From positions 1 to 35,428 of the forward strand of contig NZ_JAFKID010000043.1 in the NCBI RefSeq assembly GCF_017306545.1: a stretch of 35,428 nucleotides of DNA, given 5' to 3'. The number at the start of each line of letters is the position of its first letter. Within the stretch, counting starts at the first letter, position 1. A program made the translations under genes and the position numbers. Under the pieces are notes generated by a model that saw nothing but the letters and a program-made list of their open reading frames with translations, was not told the origin of the DNA and searched no databases. This stretch comes from Mesorhizobium sp. Its GTDB lineage: Bacteria; Pseudomonadota; Alphaproteobacteria; Rhizobiales; Rhizobiaceae. Positions 1 to 7,547 of the stretch are shown here, piece after piece.

Positions 1-49
1 GACGGATTGCCTCTGTCGTCGTGGCGCTGCCGTGTAGAATTTGGCCCAT
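1..49 (-). CDS. IS481-type transposase, N-terminal fragment (cut by window edge)
   Basis: Only the first 16 codons are visible, starting from the ATG at 49-47. They read MGQILHGSATTTEAIR, which I recognise as the usual opening of a widespread rhizobial IS481-type transposase/integrase (a helix-turn-helix followed by a DDE integrase core in complete copies). A strong Shine-Dalgarno GGAGGG lies 7 nt upstream of the ATG. The rest of the gene lies outside the window, so it cannot be judged intact or broken. The identification rests on remembered family sequence, not on a search. Confidence 0.65.
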   Translation of the reverse strand, partial: MGQILHGSATTTEAIR

Positions 50-106
50 AGTGCATCCCTCCATGCCGAAGAGAAGATTGCACCATCAAAATCCGGGATC
101 AAACAG
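1..106 (-). mobile_element. End of an IS481-family insertion sequence (partial)
   Basis: The 57 bp between the transposase start codon and the mgtE stop codon should contain the left terminal inverted repeat of the element. Reading on the minus strand, the segment near 106-75 begins TGTTTGATCCCGG, which fits an IS end. The exact boundary and any target duplication cannot be fixed because the other end is not in the window. If the boundary is right, the element inserted within a few bases of the mgtE stop codon without damaging that gene. Confidence 0.45.
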
Positions 107-1525
107 CTAGCCAATCCCCAGCCACCACGTCGCCAGGCTGAGAAACGCCAGAAAGCCGATGACGTCGGTGATCATGGTCGTGAAAATGGAGGACGAAATC
201 GCCGGGTCGGCGCCAAAACGATCGAGCAGCAGCGGGATAAGAATGCCGCCCAGCGCCGCCGCGAGCATGTTGATGACCATGGCGGCAGCGATGACAATGC
301 CGAGGTCGGCATTGTGGAACAAGGTGCCTGCGGCGACGCCCAGCAGACTGGCGATCATGACGCCGTTGAGCAGCCCGACCGTCAGTTCGCGGCGGATGAC
401 GCGGCCGGCATTGTAGATGTCGAGGTCCTTTGTCGCCAAGGCGCGCACCGTCACAGTCATGGTCTGCGTTCCGGCATTGCCGCCCAACGACGCGACGATC
501 GGCATCAGCGCCGCCAACGCCACCATCTGCTCGATGGTGGCGCCGAACTGGCCGATGACCGTCGCCGAAATGAAGGCCGTGGCCAGATTGACCAGCAGCC
601 ACGGCACGCGCGAGCGGGAGATGGACAGCACCGAGTCCGACAATTCCTCATCACCGACGCCGCCCATGCGCAGAAGATCCTCTTCCGCCTCCTGCTGGAT
701 GACGTCGACCACGTCGTCGATTGTGAGCACGCCGACCAACCGCTCGTTCTCGTCGACAACGGCTGCCGACAGAAGGTCGTATTGCTCGAATTCGCGCGCC
801 GCCTCTTCCTGGTCCATCGTTGCAGGGATGGCGTGGCGCGTCTCGTGCATCACCTCTTCGACCTTGATGGCGCGCTTGCTGCGCAGGATCTGGTCGAGAT
901 CGACGGCGCCGAGCAGCTTGAAGGTCGGGTCGATGACGAAGATCTGGCTAAACCGGTCAGGCAGGTTCCTGTCCTCGCGCATATAGTCGATGGTCTGTCC
1001 GACGGTCCAGAACGGCGGCACGGCGACGAACTCGGTCTGCATGCGCCGGCCGGCCGTCTCTTCCGGATAATCAAGGGCACGCCGGAGCCTGATGCGCTCG
1101 GTGAACGGAAGCTGCGAGAGAATCTCGTCCTGGTCTTCCTGGTCGAGATCTTCCAGGATGTAGACCGCGTCGTCGGAATCGAGTTCCTGCACCGCCTGCG
1201 CGATCTGCTCGTTGGGCAGGTTGTCGACGATGTCGAGGCGGATCGCCTCGTCCACTTCCGTCAGCGCCGAGAAGTCGAAATCGGTGCCGAGCAATTCCAC
1301 AAGCGCGCGCCGCTGTTCCGGCGACAGCGCCTCCAGAAGATCGCCCAACTCGGACTGGTGCAGGTCGCCGACGTCTTGCTTCAGCGTCAGCGTGTCGCGG
1401 TCGGCGATCGCCGCGCCGACATGGACCAGGAACGATTGCCGGATCACGCCGTCCTCGTCGTAGATGTCGGCATGCTGGTCTTCGGCGGGCCGGGCGTCGT
1501 GGGTCTGTTCGTGCTGGCCTTGCAT
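107..1525 (-). CDS. mgtE: Magnesium transporter MgtE
   Basis: This 472-residue protein has the full MgtE plan. An acidic N-terminal MgtE domain spans about residues 50-155, two CBS domains about 157-280, and a C-terminal membrane part of about five helices 305-472. The family signature PIVASLGGNAGTQT sits at 342-355, and a late TTMITDVIGF segment carries the conserved pore aspartate. MgtE is an inner-membrane Mg2+ channel gated by Mg2+ binding to its cytosolic N and CBS domains. The start was chosen at the ATG preceded by GGAGA five bases upstream. The N-terminal 25 residues are polar and variable. The gene stands alone: an IS element abuts its 3' end, and a divergent tRNA gene lies upstream. 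No Mg riboswitch was recognised in the 270 bp before it. Confidence 0.95.
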   Translation of the reverse strand: MQGQHEQTHDARPAEDQHADIYDEDGVIRQSFLVHVGAAIADRDTLTLKQDVGDLHQSELGDLLEALSPEQRRALVELLGTDFDFSALTEVDEAIRLDIVDNLPNEQIAQAVQELDSDDAVYILEDLDQEDQDEILSQLPFTERIRLRRALDYPEETAGRRMQTEFVAVPPFWTVGQTIDYMREDRNLPDRFSQIFVIDPTFKLLGAVDLDQILRSKRAIKVEEVMHETRHAIPATMDQEEAAREFEQYDLLSAAVVDENERLVGVLTIDDVVDVIQQEAEEDLLRMGGVGDEELSDSVLSISRSRVPWLLVNLATAFISATVIGQFGATIEQMVALAALMPIVASLGGNAGTQTMTVTVRALATKDLDIYNAGRVIRRELTVGLLNGVMIASLLGVAAGTLFHNADLGIVIAAAMVINMLAAALGGILIPLLLDRFGADPAISSSIFTTMITDVIGFLAFLSLATWWLGIG

Positions 1526-1733
1526 CGGCGTCTCCGGCTGCCGCGATCCGGGAAAGAGTGCGGGTCAGGTCTAACGCGCAACGCGCGGGAATATCAAACG
1601 AATTAAGCCCCGGCGAAATGCGGCGCGCCGCATCGGCCGGCGTAGGCCACCACGTCGCGCCCCGTCGACCCCCGATGAAAATGCGGCGCTTGTGACGAGA
1701 GCATGAATTGCAGCGAATATTGCCGAACTCGCA

Positions 1734-1762
1734 CTTGTTTCGCCTTGGGCGATTTGCTACAC
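1734..1762 (+). promoter_or_regulatory. Putative sigma-70 promoter of tRNA-Leu
   Basis: CTTGTT at 1734-1739, then a 17-bp spacer, then CTACAC at 1757-1762. This resembles the rhizobial housekeeping consensus CTTGAC-N17-CTATAT. The predicted start near 1769 would leave a short leader before the tRNA at 1797. Assigned by eye. Confidence 0.45.
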
Positions 1763-1796
1763 GCCGCGGGCCGGCACCGTCCGGCTCCTACCACGT

Positions 1797-1881
1797 GCGG
1801 TCGTGGCGGAATTGGTAGACGCGCAGCGTTGAGGTCGCTGTGGGGCAACCCGTGGAAGTTCGAGTCTTCTCGACCGCACCA
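1797..1881 (+). tRNA. tRNA-Leu (anticodon GAG)
   Basis: The acceptor arm GCGGTCG (1797-1803) pairs perfectly with CGACCGC (1871-1877), followed by discriminator A and an encoded CCA (1879-1881). The D arm is GCG...CGC with the usual GGTAGA loop. The anticodon stem CAGCG/CGCTG encloses loop TTGAGGT, giving anticodon GAG, which reads CUC and CUU leucine codons. A long variable arm (GGGG CAA CCC type) marks it as a class II tRNA, as expected for leucine. The T arm contains TTCGAGT. No clear intrinsic terminator follows. Confidence 0.97.
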
Positions 1882-2120
1882 ACGCTTTTCTCGGAAACTC
1901 GCTATTTTTTGGAGCTTTGCGGCCGCTTCTTGCGGTATCCGGGGAAGCGTCACACCTCTTCCGTAAGCCTGGGCACCGATCTCGATGCTTTACGTGCGGC
2001 CCGCGCAGCCCGCCTGGATACAGGCGGATTCAGCCTTACCTCGCCGGTGAGTTGGAAAGCTCTCTCCATCCCTGCGGGCATGATGACGCCCGACCGTGCG
2101 AATCCGGCCGAAGTGCCGCC

Positions 2121-2300
2121 TCAGCGATGGTCGATGGAACCGGTCTGCACCGCGTCGAGGCCTTGCGGCGGAACATGAGCGGAAAGGCCGGCCAGCACCA
2201 GCATGCAAAACGCGATCGGCACGAAGATCGCGCCGATTTGCAGCAAGGCGGCGCCGATCGCGCGCCAATCCGATCGCTTGGTGTCGTTCTCTTCGACCAT
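2121..2300 (-). CDS. Small hypothetical membrane protein, 59 aa
   Basis: This 59-codon frame begins MVEENDTKRSDWRAIGAALL and has a charged N-terminus. One strongly hydrophobic helix spans about residues 16-40 (QIGAIFVPIAFCMLVLAGLS), followed by a short polar tail ending in GSIDHR. It therefore looks like a single-pass inner-membrane protein. An AGGG sequence about six bases before the ATG can serve as ribosome-binding site. The gene is divergent from lipB, with 144 bp between the two starts. I do not recognise a named family. The sharp hydrophobic block flanked by polar residues, with nothing comparable in the other frames, argues for a real gene. Confidence 0.6.
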   Translation of the reverse strand: MVEENDTKRSDWRAIGAALLQIGAIFVPIAFCMLVLAGLSAHVPPQGLDAVQTGSIDHR

Positions 2301-2444
2301 GTCCAGCCCTATGCGCCAGAAGCGTCAACCGGCCGTTAATCGGCCTGTCGCAAACCCGACGCATCGGCCTGGTCGCGCCGGGTCCGGCGGCGCTCTGGAC
2401 CTTTGCCCCGATTGCGGCCATATCAAGGGCAAACGAGATCAGCC

Positions 2445-3188
2445 ATGCTCGAACGCAGCCAGTTCGCCACGTCTTTCCTGCCGGTATCCGGATCGGCTCC
2501 GGTCGAATGGCGCATCGAACCCGGCCTGACGGACTATGCGGCGGCGCTGGCCTTCATGGAAGCGCGCGCCGGGGCGATCCGCGCCGGCACCGCCGACGAA
2601 ATGGTGTGGCTGGTCGAACATCCGCCGCTCTACACCGCCGGCACCAGCGCCCAGCCCGCCGACCTGATCGACCCCGACCGCTTCCCCGTTTATGCGGCGG
2701 GCCGCGGCGGCGAATACACCTATCACGGCCCCGGCCAGCGCGTTGCCTACGTCATGCTCGACCTGAAACGCCGGCGCGAGGACGTGCGCGCCTTCGTCGC
2801 GGCGCTTGAGGCATGGATCATCCAGACTCTGGCCGCCTTCTCCGTGCGCGGCGAGCGGCGCGAGGATCGCGTCGGCGTCTGGGTTGTGCGGCCCGACCGC
2901 CCGCCGATGCCGGACGGAACACCTGCCGAAGACAAGATCGCCGCCATCGGCATCCGGCTGCGCAAATGGGTGAGCTTCCACGGCATCGCCATCAATGTCG
3001 AACCGGACCTGACACATTTCGGCGGCATCGTCCCCTGCGGCGTCGCCGACCACGGCGTCACCAGCCTCGTCGACCTCGGCCTGCCGGTGACGATGGCCGA
3101 TCTCGACCTGGCCCTGAAGGCTGCCTTCGAGATCGTGTTCGGTCCCGCCGCGTCCTCCAAGGCCCTCCCCGCCCGCAAGGCCGGCTGA
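2445..3188 (+). CDS. lipB: Lipoyl(octanoyl) transferase LipB
   Basis: LipB moves octanoyl groups from acyl carrier protein to the lipoyl domains of 2-oxoacid dehydrogenases, in the cytosol. The 247-residue protein shows the BPL/LplA/LipB fold motifs: [10 protein letters not shown] near 57-66, [13 protein letters not shown] at 87-98, the catalytic lysine in [10 protein letters not shown] (K164), and the catalytic cysteine in [10 protein letters not shown] (C198). The start at ATG 2445 was preferred over an upstream TTG at 2403, because family members begin close to this point and the upstream extension is basic and unconserved in character. The Shine-Dalgarno is weak. A GC hairpin (3180-3196) overlaps the stop codon but has no T-tract. 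Confidence 0.95.
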   Translation: MLERSQFATSFLPVSGSAPVEWRIEPGLTDYAAALAFMEARAGAIRAGTADEMVWLVEHPPLYTAGTSAQPADLIDPDRFPVYAAGRGGEYTYHGPGQRVAYVMLDLKRRREDVRAFVAALEAWIIQTLAAFSVRGERREDRVGVWVVRPDRPPMPDGTPAEDKIAAIGIRLRKWVSFHGIAINVEPDLTHFGGIVPCGVADHGVTSLVDLGLPVTMADLDLALKAAFEIVFGPAASSKALPARKAG

Positions 3189-3286
3189 CCGCCGGCGCCC
3201 TATCCGTTTCCCGTATTTTCCTTCGACGGCGCCGCCGTCATGGGGTGGCGCCACTTCCCAAGCCGATGCGCCGCACCGGCCCGTTC

Positions 3287-3373
3287 TCACATCGCGCCGA
3301 TCCACATCGCCATCGAGACGAGAAAGGTGCTCATGCAAACCAGCGAGACGACATCGTGAACCAGATCGGTCAT
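3287..3373 (-). CDS. 28-aa membrane micro-peptide, putatively SOS-regulated
   Basis: The frame encodes 28 residues: a short acidic head (MTDLVHDVVS) and then one hydrophobic segment (LVCMSTFLVSMAMWIGAM, residues 11-28) long enough to cross the inner membrane. A perfect Shine-Dalgarno AGGAGG (3384-3379) sits five bases before the ATG, one of the best in the window, which is strong evidence that it is translated. Directly upstream are three tandem GTTC half-sites of the alphaproteobacterial LexA box, so induction by DNA damage is likely. Size, topology and apparent control match SidA of Caulobacter, a 29-residue SOS-induced division inhibitor, though I claim analogy and not homology. It is downstream of lolD on the same strand but 320 bp away, and converges on lipB. 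Confidence 0.68.
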   Translation of the reverse strand: MTDLVHDVVSLVCMSTFLVSMAMWIGAM

Positions 3374-3692
3374 AATTCCCTCCTGTTTTTAATATGTTCG
3401 TAATTTGTTCTATTTTTGTTCAAATGTCAAACGAACAGAGGGCACAAAATCGCCGGCGGCGGTTTCGCGCGTCGCAGAGTTAAGAAAAGGTTGCAGGGCG
3501 GTTTCCCGACCGCGGCGAAGCGGCCGGACAGGCAACGGCTACGGTCCGTCGCAAACCCTTACAGAATTCGCCGCGGGAGCATGTGGCGTGGATTTTCGGG
3601 AACCGACGCGGCACACATAAGGACATGTGAGCACCGAAAACGCACAAAACCGCGCCTGATGTCCGCAACGGCGGAACTGTCCAACGGGGCTC
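3374..3692. other. Gene-free 319-bp gap upstream of the micro-peptide gene
   Basis: Apart from the Shine-Dalgarno, the AT-rich leader, the LexA boxes and a possible -35 element (all within 3374-3436), I see no gene, repeat or terminator here. The open frames in 3405-3668 have no ribosome-binding sites and no family resemblance. Confidence 0.6.
3396..3421 (-). promoter_or_regulatory. Tandem LexA (SOS) boxes
   Basis: On the plus strand GTTC occurs at 3396-3399, 3407-3410 and 3418-3421, each pair separated by exactly seven bases. The alphaproteobacterial LexA operator is the direct repeat GTTC-N7-GTTC, so this site contains two overlapping operators. The bases around them (TTGTTC, T-rich spacers) also match the usual form. 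A -35-like TTGACA lies on the minus strand at 3430-3425; the -10 is not clear but would fall inside the boxes. The nearest start codon is that of the micro-peptide, 23 bases away. Confidence 0.72.
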
Positions 3693-4391
3693 CTAGAGCT
3701 GGGCGGCAGGCAGCGGCACCACCCTGCCCTCGGCCAGCGTCACGCGGCGGTCCATGCGCGCGGCGAGTTCATGGTTGTGGGTAGCGATCAGCGCCGCCAG
3801 TCCCGACTGGCGCACCAGCGCCTCCAGCGCGTCGAAAACATAAGACGCGGTGGCCGGATCGAGATTGCCGGTCGGCTCGTCGGCGAACAGCACCAGCGGC
3901 GCATTGGCCACCGCGCGCGCGATCGCCACGCGCTGCTGCTCGCCGCCCGACAGTTCGGACGGGCGGTGCTGCGCGCGCTTGCCGATCTGCATGTAGTCGA
4001 GCAGTTGGGCCGCGCGCTCGCCCGCCTCCTTGCGCCCCAACCCCTTGATGAGCTGCGGCATCATGATGTTTTCCAGCGCCGAGAATTCCGGCAGCAGATG
4101 ATGGAACTGGTAGACGAAGCCGACATCGTTGCGGCGTATGGCGGTGCGCTCCTCATCCGACAGCCGCCCGCAGGCGCGCCCGGACAGGATGACGTCGCCG
4201 GCGTCGGGCCGTTCCAGCAGGCCGGCCGTATGCAGCAGCGTCGACTTGCCGGTGCCGGACGGCGCCACCAGCGCCACCATCTCGCCGCGATGCAGCGAAA
4301 AATCGGCGCCGTTGAGGATCGTCAGCCGCCGCGGCCCCTGCACATAGTGCCGCTCGACGCCCCGTAATTCGATAACCGTCGGCGCCGCCAT
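3693..4391 (-). CDS. lolD: Lipoprotein-releasing ABC transporter, ATPase LolD
   Basis: LolD powers extraction of mature lipoproteins from the outer face of the inner membrane and their transfer to LolA. The 232-residue protein has a Walker A motif APSGTGKST at 43-51, a Q-loop near [20 protein letters not shown] (93-112), signature LSGGEQQR at 147-154, Walker B LVLFADEP at 166-173 with catalytic E172, and a switch histidine in ATHN. The [11 protein letters not shown] stretch is typical of the LolD/MacB branch. The start ATG overlaps the lolC stop (ATGA), so translation is coupled. It is the last gene of proS-lolC-lolD. Confidence 0.95.
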   Translation of the reverse strand: MAAPTVIELRGVERHYVQGPRRLTILNGADFSLHRGEMVALVAPSGTGKSTLLHTAGLLERPDAGDVILSGRACGRLSDEERTAIRRNDVGFVYQFHHLLPEFSALENIMMPQLIKGLGRKEAGERAAQLLDYMQIGKRAQHRPSELSGGEQQRVAIARAVANAPLVLFADEPTGNLDPATASYVFDALEALVRQSGLAALIATHNHELAARMDRRVTLAEGRVVPLPAAQL

Positions 4392-5695
4392 CACTCGTAC
4401 CTCAGGGCTTCGACCGGATCGAGCCGCGCCGCCCGCCATGCCGGAAACAGCGTGGCTAGGAACGACAGCACCAGCGCCATGGCGATGACCGACAGCGTTT
4501 CGCGCAGGTCCATGCGCGCCGGAAGTTGCGACAGGAAATAGAGCTCCGGATTGAACAGCACCGTGCCCGACAGCCACGAGAAGAACTCGCGGATGCGCTC
4601 GATGTTGAGGCACACCACCATACCGAGAAGAACCCCGGCGACGGTTCCAACGACGCCGATCGCCGCCCCCGTCATCAGGAAGATGCGCAGGATCGCGCCG
4701 CGCGTCGCCCCCATGGTGCGCAGGATAGCGATGTCGTGCCCTTTGTCCTTCACCAGCATCACAAGGCCTGAAATGATGTTGAGCGCCGCCACCAGAACGA
4801 TCAGCGTCAGGATCATGAACATGACATTGCGCTCGACCTCCAGCGCGGAGAAGAAGGTCTGGTTGCGCTGGCGCCAATCGGTCATGTAGATCTGCCGCTG
4901 CGCCGCCGCCTCCACCTTCGGCTTCAACGCATCGACATTGTCGGGATTGTCGACGTAAATCTCGATGCTCTGCGCCTTGCCTTCCATGTTGAAGTAGAGC
5001 TGGGCTTCCGAGAACGGCATGTAGATGATGGAACTGTCGTATTCCGACATGCCCACTTCGAAGATGGCGGCGACCTTGTAGCCCTTCAGCCGTGGCGTGG
5101 TGCCGAGCGGCGTCACGTCGCCATCCGGCGAGATCAGCGTGATGGTGTCGCCGACGACCAGACCGAGCGCCTCGGCCATGCGTGTGCCGATGGCGACGCC
5201 CTCGCCGCCGTCGAAGCCTTCCAGCGAACCCTGCTTGATGTTGCTTGCCACCAGGGTCATTTTTTCGAGATCGGCGCCGCGGATGCCGCGCACCAGTGCG
5301 CCGGTGCCCGAGCCGACATTGCCTTGCGCCAGCACCTGCCCGTCGATCAGCGGGATGGCGTATTTCACGCCCTGCACCTTGTTGATGCGGTCGGCCACCG
5401 CCGCGTAATCCTCCAGCGGCATGTCCACCGGCGTGACGATCAGATGGCCGTTGATGCCGAGGATGCGGGTCAACAGTTCGGCGCGAAAGCCGTTCATCAC
5501 CGCCATGACGACAATGAGGGTTGCGACGCCCAGCATGATGCCGAGGAAGGAGATCGAGGCGATGACCGAGATCACCGTCTCCTTGCGGCGTGAACGCAGG
5601 TAGCGCCACGCCACCATCCGCTCGAAGCCGGAAAACGCGCCGGCGCCGGCCTTGCCCTGCTTCGCCGGCGCGGCGGCTGCGGCGGCGTTGCTCAC
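4391..5695 (-). CDS. lolC: Lipoprotein-releasing system permease LolC/E (LolF type)
   Basis: This 434-residue inner-membrane subunit has a first transmembrane helix about residues 42-68 (after the [20 protein letters not shown] motif of LolC/E), a large periplasmic MacB-PCD domain to about 275, and three C-terminal helices forming an FtsX domain ending in [17 protein letters not shown]. Only one permease gene is present, so the complex is probably a homodimer as in many alphaproteobacteria. The start is GTG at 5695-5693, overlapping the proS stop in GTGA. An Ala/Lys-rich N-terminal tail of about 20 residues precedes the conserved region, so a later start is possible, but the overlap favours this one. 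Confidence 0.94.
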   Translation of the reverse strand: MSNAAAAAAPAKQGKAGAGAFSGFERMVAWRYLRSRRKETVISVIASISFLGIMLGVATLIVVMAVMNGFRAELLTRILGINGHLIVTPVDMPLEDYAAVADRINKVQGVKYAIPLIDGQVLAQGNVGSGTGALVRGIRGADLEKMTLVASNIKQGSLEGFDGGEGVAIGTRMAEALGLVVGDTITLISPDGDVTPLGTTPRLKGYKVAAIFEVGMSEYDSSIIYMPFSEAQLYFNMEGKAQSIEIYVDNPDNVDALKPKVEAAAQRQIYMTDWRQRNQTFFSALEVERNVMFMILTLIVLVAALNIISGLVMLVKDKGHDIAILRTMGATRGAILRIFLMTGAAIGVVGTVAGVLLGMVVCLNIERIREFFSWLSGTVLFNPELYFLSQLPARMDLRETLSVIAMALVLSFLATLFPAWRAARLDPVEALRYE

Positions 5696-7020
5696 GCCCC
5701 TGTCTCCACGGAAGCCAGCAGGTCTTCCACCTTCCGGACCTCGCGCTCGCCGGTTCTGCGGTTCTTCACCTCGACCGTGCCGTCGCCGACGCCGCGCGGC
5801 CCGACGATCACCTGCCAGGGCAGGCCGATCAGGTCGGCGGTGGCGAACTTGGCGCCGGGGCGCTGGTCGGTGTCGTCGTAGAGCACGTCGCGCCCGGCTT
5901 TCTCATAGGCGGCGTAGAGCTTCTCGCAGAGCGCGTCGCAACCCGCCTCACCGGGCTTCATGTTGATCAGCCCGACGTCGAACGGCGCCACGGCCTCCGG
6001 CCAGATGATGCCGTTGTCGTCGTGGCTGGCCTCGATGATGGCGGCGATCAGCCGCGACGGCCCGATGCCGTAGGAGCCCATGGAGACGAAATGGTCCTTG
6101 CCGTCCGGCCCCGTCACCTTGGCGCCCATCGGCTTGGAGTACTTTTCGCCGAAATGGAAGATGTGGCCGACCTCGATGCCGCGCGCGGAAAGCTTGTGCG
6201 CCTCCGGCACCTTGGCCCAGGCCGCCTCGTCGTGCATCTCGTCGGTCGCCGCATAGGGCGTCGTCCATTCCTTGACGATGCCGCCGATCTCGGCGTCGCT
6301 GGTGAAATCGGTGTCCTCGCCCGGCACCCGCAGCGCAAGATAGTCGCGGTCGCAGAACACCTGGCTCTCGCCGGTCTCGGCCAGGATGATGAATTCGTGA
6401 CTGAGGTCGCCGCCGATCGGGCCGGTGTCGGCGCGCATCGGAATCGCCTGCAAGCCCATGCGCGTGAAGGTGCGCAGGTAGGACACGAACATGCGGTTAT
6501 AGGCCGCCTTCGCGCCCTCGTAGTCGATATCGAAGGAATAGGCGTCCTTCATCAGGAATTCGCGTGAACGCATGACGCCGAAGCGCGGCCTCACCTCGTC
6601 GCGGAACTTCCACTGGATGTGGTAGAGGTTGAGCGGCAGGTCCTTGTAGGAACGCACGTAGGAGCGGAAGATCTCCGTCACCATCTCCTCGTTGGTCGGA
6701 CCGAAGAGCATGTCGCGCTCGTGCCGGTCCTTGATGCGCAGCATCTCCTTGCCGTAGTCGTCGTAGCGGCCGCTTTCGCGCCACAGGTCGGCCGACTGGA
6801 TTGTCGGCATCAGGATTTCCAGCGCGCCGGCCCGGTTCTGCTCCTCGCGCACGATGCGGCAGACCTTGTCCAGCACCTTCTTGCCGAGCGGCAGCCAGGA
6901 GAAAGAGCCGGCAGCCTGCTGACGGATCATGCCCGCGCGCAGCATGAGGCGATGCGAGACGATCTCGGCCTCACGGGGATTTTCTTTAAGAATAGGCAGG
7001 AAGTAGCGCGACAGACGCAT
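5692..7020 (-). CDS. proS: Prolyl-tRNA synthetase
   Basis: The enzyme charges tRNA-Pro. From the ATG at 7020 the protein is 442 residues, the standard length of the compact alphaproteobacterial ProS that lacks the inserted editing domain. The class II motifs are visible: GPTNEE at 107-112, motif 2 [10 protein letters not shown] at 139-148, and a late motif 3 [16 protein letters not shown], followed by a C-terminal anticodon-binding domain containing [19 protein letters not shown]. The frame stays open for 44 codons further upstream to 7152, but that stretch is basic, unlike the family, and overlaps an inverted repeat. It is first of three coupled genes with lolC and lolD. Confidence 0.97.
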   Translation of the reverse strand: MRLSRYFLPILKENPREAEIVSHRLMLRAGMIRQQAAGSFSWLPLGKKVLDKVCRIVREEQNRAGALEILMPTIQSADLWRESGRYDDYGKEMLRIKDRHERDMLFGPTNEEMVTEIFRSYVRSYKDLPLNLYHIQWKFRDEVRPRFGVMRSREFLMKDAYSFDIDYEGAKAAYNRMFVSYLRTFTRMGLQAIPMRADTGPIGGDLSHEFIILAETGESQVFCDRDYLALRVPGEDTDFTSDAEIGGIVKEWTTPYAATDEMHDEAAWAKVPEAHKLSARGIEVGHIFHFGEKYSKPMGAKVTGPDGKDHFVSMGSYGIGPSRLIAAIIEASHDDNGIIWPEAVAPFDVGLINMKPGEAGCDALCEKLYAAYEKAGRDVLYDDTDQRPGAKFATADLIGLPWQVIVGPRGVGDGTVEVKNRRTGEREVRKVEDLLASVETGA

Positions 7021-7098
7021 GGAAGGTTCCGTGAGAGAGGCAACGCGCGCCAGAATCGGCGCGAAGCAGGCTGTTTGCCTGGGCTTCATAGCCATTTC

Positions 7099-7149
7099 AT
7101 GGCCGAATGGAAACCCGCACGAACGCCGCCGACGGCAGCATTCGGCCAT
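7099..7149. repeat. 11-bp perfect inverted repeat in the proS leader
   Basis: ATGGCCGAATG (7099-7109) and CATTCGGCCAT (7139-7149) are exact reverse complements with a 29-nt loop. The dyad lies 79-129 bases upstream of proS and could form a stem in the leader mRNA. No T-box elements were recognised. Confidence 0.6.
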
Positions 7150-7196
7150 CACGACGGTCGCGTTTCAACAAGACGAGCAAGACCAGCGAAGAATGA

Positions 7197-7217
7197 CGAA
7201 CTCCGGCCCGGAGTTCG
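7197..7217. repeat. 21-bp palindrome between proS and the small-RNA promoter
   Basis: CGAACTCCGG and CCGGAGTTCG flank a single central C, giving 10-bp perfect arms. A one-base centre suits a dimeric DNA-binding protein better than an RNA hairpin. No T-tract follows on either strand. It lies between the divergent proS and small-RNA transcription units. Confidence 0.55.
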
Positions 7218-7277
7218 CTCCCGCCTCTTCATTGTGCATTGCAGCACATGATTGCCTGTTTCAAGGCAAAATTTTTC

Positions 7278-7307
7278 GTGACATTTTCAGCGCGCGTGGT
7301 CTAGTGT
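7278..7307 (+). promoter_or_regulatory. Putative promoter of the small RNA
   Basis: GTGACA (7278-7283) is followed by 17 bp and CTAGTG (7301-7306). This resembles the rhizobial CTTGAC-N17-CTATAT consensus and places the start near 7314. Confidence 0.45.
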
Positions 7308-7313
7308 GCCTCG

Positions 7314-7463
7314 ATAACCGAGAGGGCAGAAAACAATCTGCCTTCCTACGCGGTCAAAGTCTTGGGAGGATGCGATCTAGGCGCGGTTACTCGCAGCCGC
7401 CGGAAACCCGGAAAGCGGATCGGACGCGTTTAATTGCAAGGCTTTATGCCTTGCATTTTTTTT
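7314..7463 (+). ncRNA. Trans-acting small RNA, probably alpha-r9 (Smr9C) family
   Basis: No protein is supported in 7021-7547, but a transcript of about 150 nt is. A promoter-like pair ends at 7307. The body then shows successive hairpins: CTCG/CGAG, GGCAGA-AAACAA-TCTGCC (7325-7342), CCGG-AAAC-CCGG (7400-7411) nested in CCGC/GCGG, and a terminator ending at 7463. From memory, Sinorhizobium Smr9C, the founder of alpha-r9, is about 149 nt and lies beside proS and a DUF1467-type gene, which is the context here. The name therefore rests on synteny and length. The existence of a structured RNA rests on the sequence. Confidence 0.62.
7435..7463 (+). terminator. Intrinsic terminator of the small RNA
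   Basis: TGCAAGGC (7435-7442), loop TTTAT and GCCTTGCA (7448-7455) form a perfect 8-bp stem followed directly by eight T residues (7456-7463). This is the best rho-independent terminator in the window. Confidence 0.88.
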
Positions 7464-7547
7464 GGAAAATCAACTGTCACGGATAAAGAGTTCACGCGCG
7501 GCTTTAAGATTCAAGCCAGCGGCCATGAACAGACGTCGAAGAGCGGC

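Noticed and set aside
41-1606. 521-codon plus-strand open frame across mgtE
   Set aside because: It is the antisense shadow of mgtE: composition is Arg/Asp/His-rich with no family features, and the minus-strand frame has clear MgtE domains.
3180-3239. GC hairpins after lipB (GCCGGC/GCCGGC at 3180-3196 and GACGGC/GCCGTC at 3225-3239) as a terminator
   Set aside because: Neither is followed by a T-tract on either strand; in a GC-rich genome such short stems are common.
3405-3668. Short open frames of 62-71 codons upstream of the micro-peptide gene
   Set aside because: No ribosome-binding site, arginine-rich GC-shadow composition and no hydrophobic or domain pattern.
3693-5609. 638-codon minus-strand frame spanning lolC and lolD as a fusion
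   Set aside because: Only the last 232 codons are lolD; the rest is lolC read out of frame. The ATGA overlap at 4391 shows two separate genes.
7021-7152. 44-codon N-terminal extension of ProS
   Set aside because: The shorter form gives the exact family length of 442 residues; the extension is Arg/Cys-rich and lies over an inverted repeat.
7314-7463. Interpreting the proS-side RNA as 6S RNA
   Set aside because: It lacks the long closing stem with a central bubble; it has serial small hairpins instead.
7019-7486. 155-codon plus-strand frame across the proS leader and the small-RNA gene
   Set aside because: It runs through the RNA hairpins and the terminator, has no SD and no protein-like composition.
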